64,000 nt of DNA, taken from NCBI GenBank assembly GCA_003049465.1, contig PYSS01000007.1, positions 310,001 through 374,000 on the forward strand, given 5' to 3'. Shown here piece after piece: positions 61,040 to 64,000 of this stretch; the stretch's first letter is position 1, and every line of letters begins with the position of its first letter. Below the pieces are notes generated by a model, which was not told the DNA's origin, did not search any database, and saw nothing but the letters and a program-made list of their open reading frames with translations. The position numbers and the translations under genes are program-made. Source of the DNA: Magnaporthiopsis rhizophila. Lineage: Eukaryota > Ascomycota > Sordariomycetes > Magnaporthales > Magnaporthaceae.

Positions 61040-62146
61040 TGTTGGTGTGCCCGTGTCTTTGGGCTTCTTTTTTCCTCTTTCTTTTTCTCGTTGTGGTTTT
61101 CGACGCCTCACGCTGAAGCTATCAGCTCCAAAACTCCGAGGCATCATCAGCGCGTTTTTTTTTTTTTTCTTTGGCCTCCCGCGGCGGAACTCTTTTGCCC
61201 CACCCGTACGAGTGGACCCCCACTACCCAGCCTAGGTGCCTCGTCACCCTGCCTGATCGCCATCACAGCTATCAGCTGCCCTGCAGGAGCGGGACTCTGT
61301 ACACATTTGGGTCTGGGAAGTGTCGGTCTTCTGCACGTGCAGCATTAAATCTTCGCGCACTTAATAAAGACACACCAAACCTGGTGCTTTATTGCTAATA
61401 TGCCTGGAATTCTTGAACACCCGGCTCCCGCCAGCCTCATTAGGTAAGTCAACCAGGCACGCCCGATCGCCCTGCGGACCCACTCTGATAGCCCGCATTC
61501 CAAGTCGGTTGTTAAGGTTTCCTTCCCTCGTGGGGGAAATCACTAACAATCTGTTGACCAGGGTGTCGATAATCTCCCATCTGTCCTGATAAGGGGCTTG
61601 CGACAAAATTTCTAATTCGCGTCTCCCGTCCCTCACGTCGCCAACCCCCCTCTGCGGCATCGCCTAAATTTGCGACAACTGAGAGCCTTACCCCCACGAG
61701 AGCCGCGCGACAAGACGCACCATCGAGAAAACACTTCTGGCTTCGCCCTCATCAGGGCGTTTTCCACTCACCAGATTCCTACGCCGCAATCAGCTCGACC
61801 ACATCAACGATATCCGTCGCGACACGACCAACGCGATCACCACAGCTGCCCGCCTTGGCTGCATTTCGCGGCCTCGTCTACACCTTGTTCGGTTGAGGGA
61901 CAATAAAGCGCTGGTAACCCGTCTCACGACCGACGCCAACCGAAGGATACCGATACTAGTTCTCATTCACGAAGGTTTTTTTCCCGATATCAGACGTCTG
62001 GATAGCCTCTCCCCCACCTGGGACCTGGCTCACGGCTACTAGCCCCCTGGACTCTCTTACCGCCGATCTACACTGCACCGCTTTTCCAGTTCAATCCGAA
62101 GACCGGCTTGTCGATCCTTCGGCCCTATCGATTAAACGAGCCTACA
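61040..62146. other. Divergent promoter spacer of KRR1 and the GATA factor
   Basis: About 1.1 kb. It includes a T-run at 61155-61168 near the KRR1 start and a C-rich leader (about 61680-62100) before the GATA-factor ATG. No other gene is supported. No tRNA-like cloverleaf was recognised. Confidence 0.5.
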
Positions 62147-64000
62147 ATGGACGACAGCGAACAGCTCGCGCAAGTTTCGGCTGCGCTGGAACCGATGGCA
62201 GCATCAGACTCCGTCTCGACGCACGTCGATGCTGCCCACCTCACTGAGCTGGCAACGTTAGCAGCCGCCGACCCTGTGCTTGATTCTCCCCACCTAAGGT
62301 ACGTCTGCAGGTTTTGGTAGGGCTTTGTCCCATGTTTGACTGGTCATGATGGCCTTGGGCCGCAGGCATCGTCACCGCGAGAGTCCCGAATGGACTGGTC
62401 ACACCGTCGGATATTTAGCTGCGCATTGCCCCATGACACAGGATCACACCAGCTGGAGTTATGGCAAATAACTAACGTATGGTATAAGTGTCAGAGAATC
62501 AGCTGCCCGGACCGGCTCAGCATCGGCGACACCCACGATGGAATCTCCATCTGCGCCATCTATAGCAGCAGCTCCTGCCGCTGAACTGCATGTGGCAGCC
62601 CCAGAAGACGAGTTTCATTCACACAGCGCCGATGAACCCGTTTCGATACCCGAGTCGCATCCCGTCCCTGAACCGTTGCCAGTTCAGATAGCGAATATGT
62701 CAGCGCAGGTCCCCGCCCAGGCCCATGTTCCAGTTCCGACACATTCGCCGGCCCCAGTTCCGGCTCCGGCACCGACACTGGGTCGGGCAGATACGACCCC
62801 GGCTCCGACCCAGCCCTCAGCTCCGGTACAGCCTGTTCCTGCCGCTTCAATCCCTCCACAGACCACTTTCGCAGCATCTTCACCTGCCTCGGCCCCTGCG
62901 GGTAATCTGGTGAGTGAGATTCTATGTTTCCTGGGTGTTTTATTTTGTTCAAGTCTTCCTTCCCGCCCGCGGTGTTCCGGCTCTCCTTCTGTCGTGTCTC
63001 TGTCGTTGCATGCACTCTACAATCTATTTTTGCCTTGACCTCCGAGCGCAGCCCTCTGGTCGCTGGCTGGCATTGTGGTCTATCTTATCCGTGTTAGGCC
63101 GGCCGATAAGCGCCCCTGACAATTCTCTGGCTGCGTGGGTACGAGGTGGATTCGCTCCACCAAGGAGTACTCTTCTATTTCATCGATGTCCCTTTTCTAT
63201 TCGATCTACATGCATCTCGTCGTCTGTCTCGACAACCAAGCTGCCTCACCCCTATCCCTGGCATCACGGTCAGGGAGGAACTTAGTCGCGATAGGCTATA
63301 TACACCCTTGAACCCCAGCTCAACCCACCTGGCCGATCCGGGAGCGGGGAACGGCCCCAGTTGTATCCCCGAGTCTTCTTATCAAAAACCCACGTCTTTC
63401 CTTTTATCTTATCTTCCTATCGTTTGTTTGTCCTTCTCGCTCCGGTTTGCCAGCTTCCCACCGCGGCCTATTGCGGGCACCCGTCGTTTGGTGTTTTCTT
63501 TCGTTTTTGCAATCTATCGTTCGTTAGGTATCGTGTCATTCAAGTCCGCACGTGTCGATAATGGCTAACGGTGAAGAGTCTCGACAGCCCGTTTGCCAAA
63601 ACTGTAGCACGTCTACGACGCCGTTGTGGCGGCGTGACGAGACGGGCGCAGTTCTCTGCAATGCCTGCGGCTTGTTTCTCAAGCTGCACGGCCGTCCCCG
63701 GCCAATTTCCTTGAAGACAGACGTGATCAAGAGTCGTAATCGTGTAAAATCCATACGGCCTGATCTAGCCCTGAAAAAGAAGGTATGTTGCGGGCTCGAG
63801 GGGTGGCTACCTATCTCTATGTCTTACTCATTTATACCTTACTGACATGGCCTACAGCAACAGCAAATGCAGGCGGCAGCGGCAGCCAACGGTACACTTG
63901 ACGCTCAGACGCAAGCCAGCATTGCTGGTGCAGCTCTTGGTGCCCGGAGAGCAGCACAGAAATCTGCCAATGGACACGTTGAAGGTGCGAGCCTTTCTGG
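62147..64000 (+). CDS. GATA-type transcription factor, AreB/ASD-4 class, 3' partial
   Basis: Exons called are 62147-62298, 62495-62909, 63528-63782 and 63858 to beyond the window, so the C-terminus is missing. The N-terminus (MDDSEQLAQVSAALEPM) leads into a Pro/Ala/Val-rich low-complexity region, then one zinc finger CQNCSTSTTPLWRRDETGAVLCNACG, a Cys-x2-Cys-x17-Cys-x2-Cys type IVa finger, with the basic tail LFLKLHGRPRPISLKTDVIKSRNR. That tail is characteristic of the AreB/ASD-4/Dal80 group rather than AreA/NIT2 or the two-finger siderophore repressors. Members antagonise AreA in nitrogen control or, as Neurospora ASD-4, act in ascus development. Exons 1 and 2 join with a strong CTAAC branch. 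Intron 2 (62910-63527, 618 bp) is long, and its acceptor is the least certain point; an ATG at 63561 could start a shorter form. Part of exon 4 after about 63986 may be intron. Confidence 0.85.

Noticed and set aside
61040..61147. Upstream ATG for Krr1 at 61147
   Set aside because: It would add 36 basic residues that do not match the conserved opening, while the ATG at 61039 begins exactly at the conserved MPSTYKKDKPWDTDD block.

Overview
This window is nuclear DNA from a filamentous ascomycete (Pezizomycotina, most likely Sordariomycetes; I cannot fix the order). Evidence: short introns of about 60-130 bp with GTRAGT donors and CTRAC branch sites, GC-rich codon use, CT-rich leaders, and a gene set typical of moulds (NADPH nitrate reductase, a myosin-less class VI/VII chitin synthase, Erg5 sterol desaturase, an AreB/ASD-4-type GATA factor, Hsp88). 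I could model 18 protein genes, and exon sums divide by three in every gene that is complete in the window. There is no operon structure, and I recognised no tRNA, rRNA, CRISPR or intact transposon.

Layout. 1-6.5 kb: 3' part of an Hrq1-type RecQ-family helicase, then a vacuolar Ca2+/H+ exchanger. 7-16.3 kb: nitrate reductase (minus) and the NMD factor Upf2 (plus) diverge from a 2.6-kb spacer carrying a perfect NIT4/NirA-type palindrome and several GATA sites. 19.5-31.5 kb: chitin synthase, Hsp88 (Hsp110 type) and the converging gene for eIF5B. 32.6-37.2 kb: a large Mms1/DDB1/CPSF-A-like beta-propeller protein. 37.2-41.5 kb: gene-free, with a MITE-like inverted-repeat element. 41.5-45.5 kb: a Gyp8/TBC1D20-like Rab GAP converging on Vps52 (GARP), both membrane-traffic genes. 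47.4-54 kb: dense housekeeping block on the plus strand (eIF5A, Pol I factor Rrn7, ubiquitin-L40 fusion, Yip1-family protein). 54.3-61 kb: minus-strand rhodanese protein, Erg5 and the ribosome-assembly KH protein Krr1. 62.1 kb to the edge: GATA factor, cut by the window end.

Functionally the window is mostly core metabolism: four translation or ribosome genes (eIF5B, eIF5A, L40, Krr1), plus Rrn7 for rRNA transcription and Upf2 for mRNA decay, three Golgi/endosome traffic genes, and nitrogen control at both ends (nitrate reductase as target, an AreB-like GATA factor as possible regulator). The most notable observations are structural: an initiation codon split by an intron next to a 7-nt microexon in the ubiquitin-L40 gene; an Hsp88 intron in which retention, a proximal acceptor and the distal acceptor all keep the frame, with a basic NLS-like patch in the optional segment; a MITE-like element; and a family of CCTAGGTACC-like words seen only in non-coding DNA.
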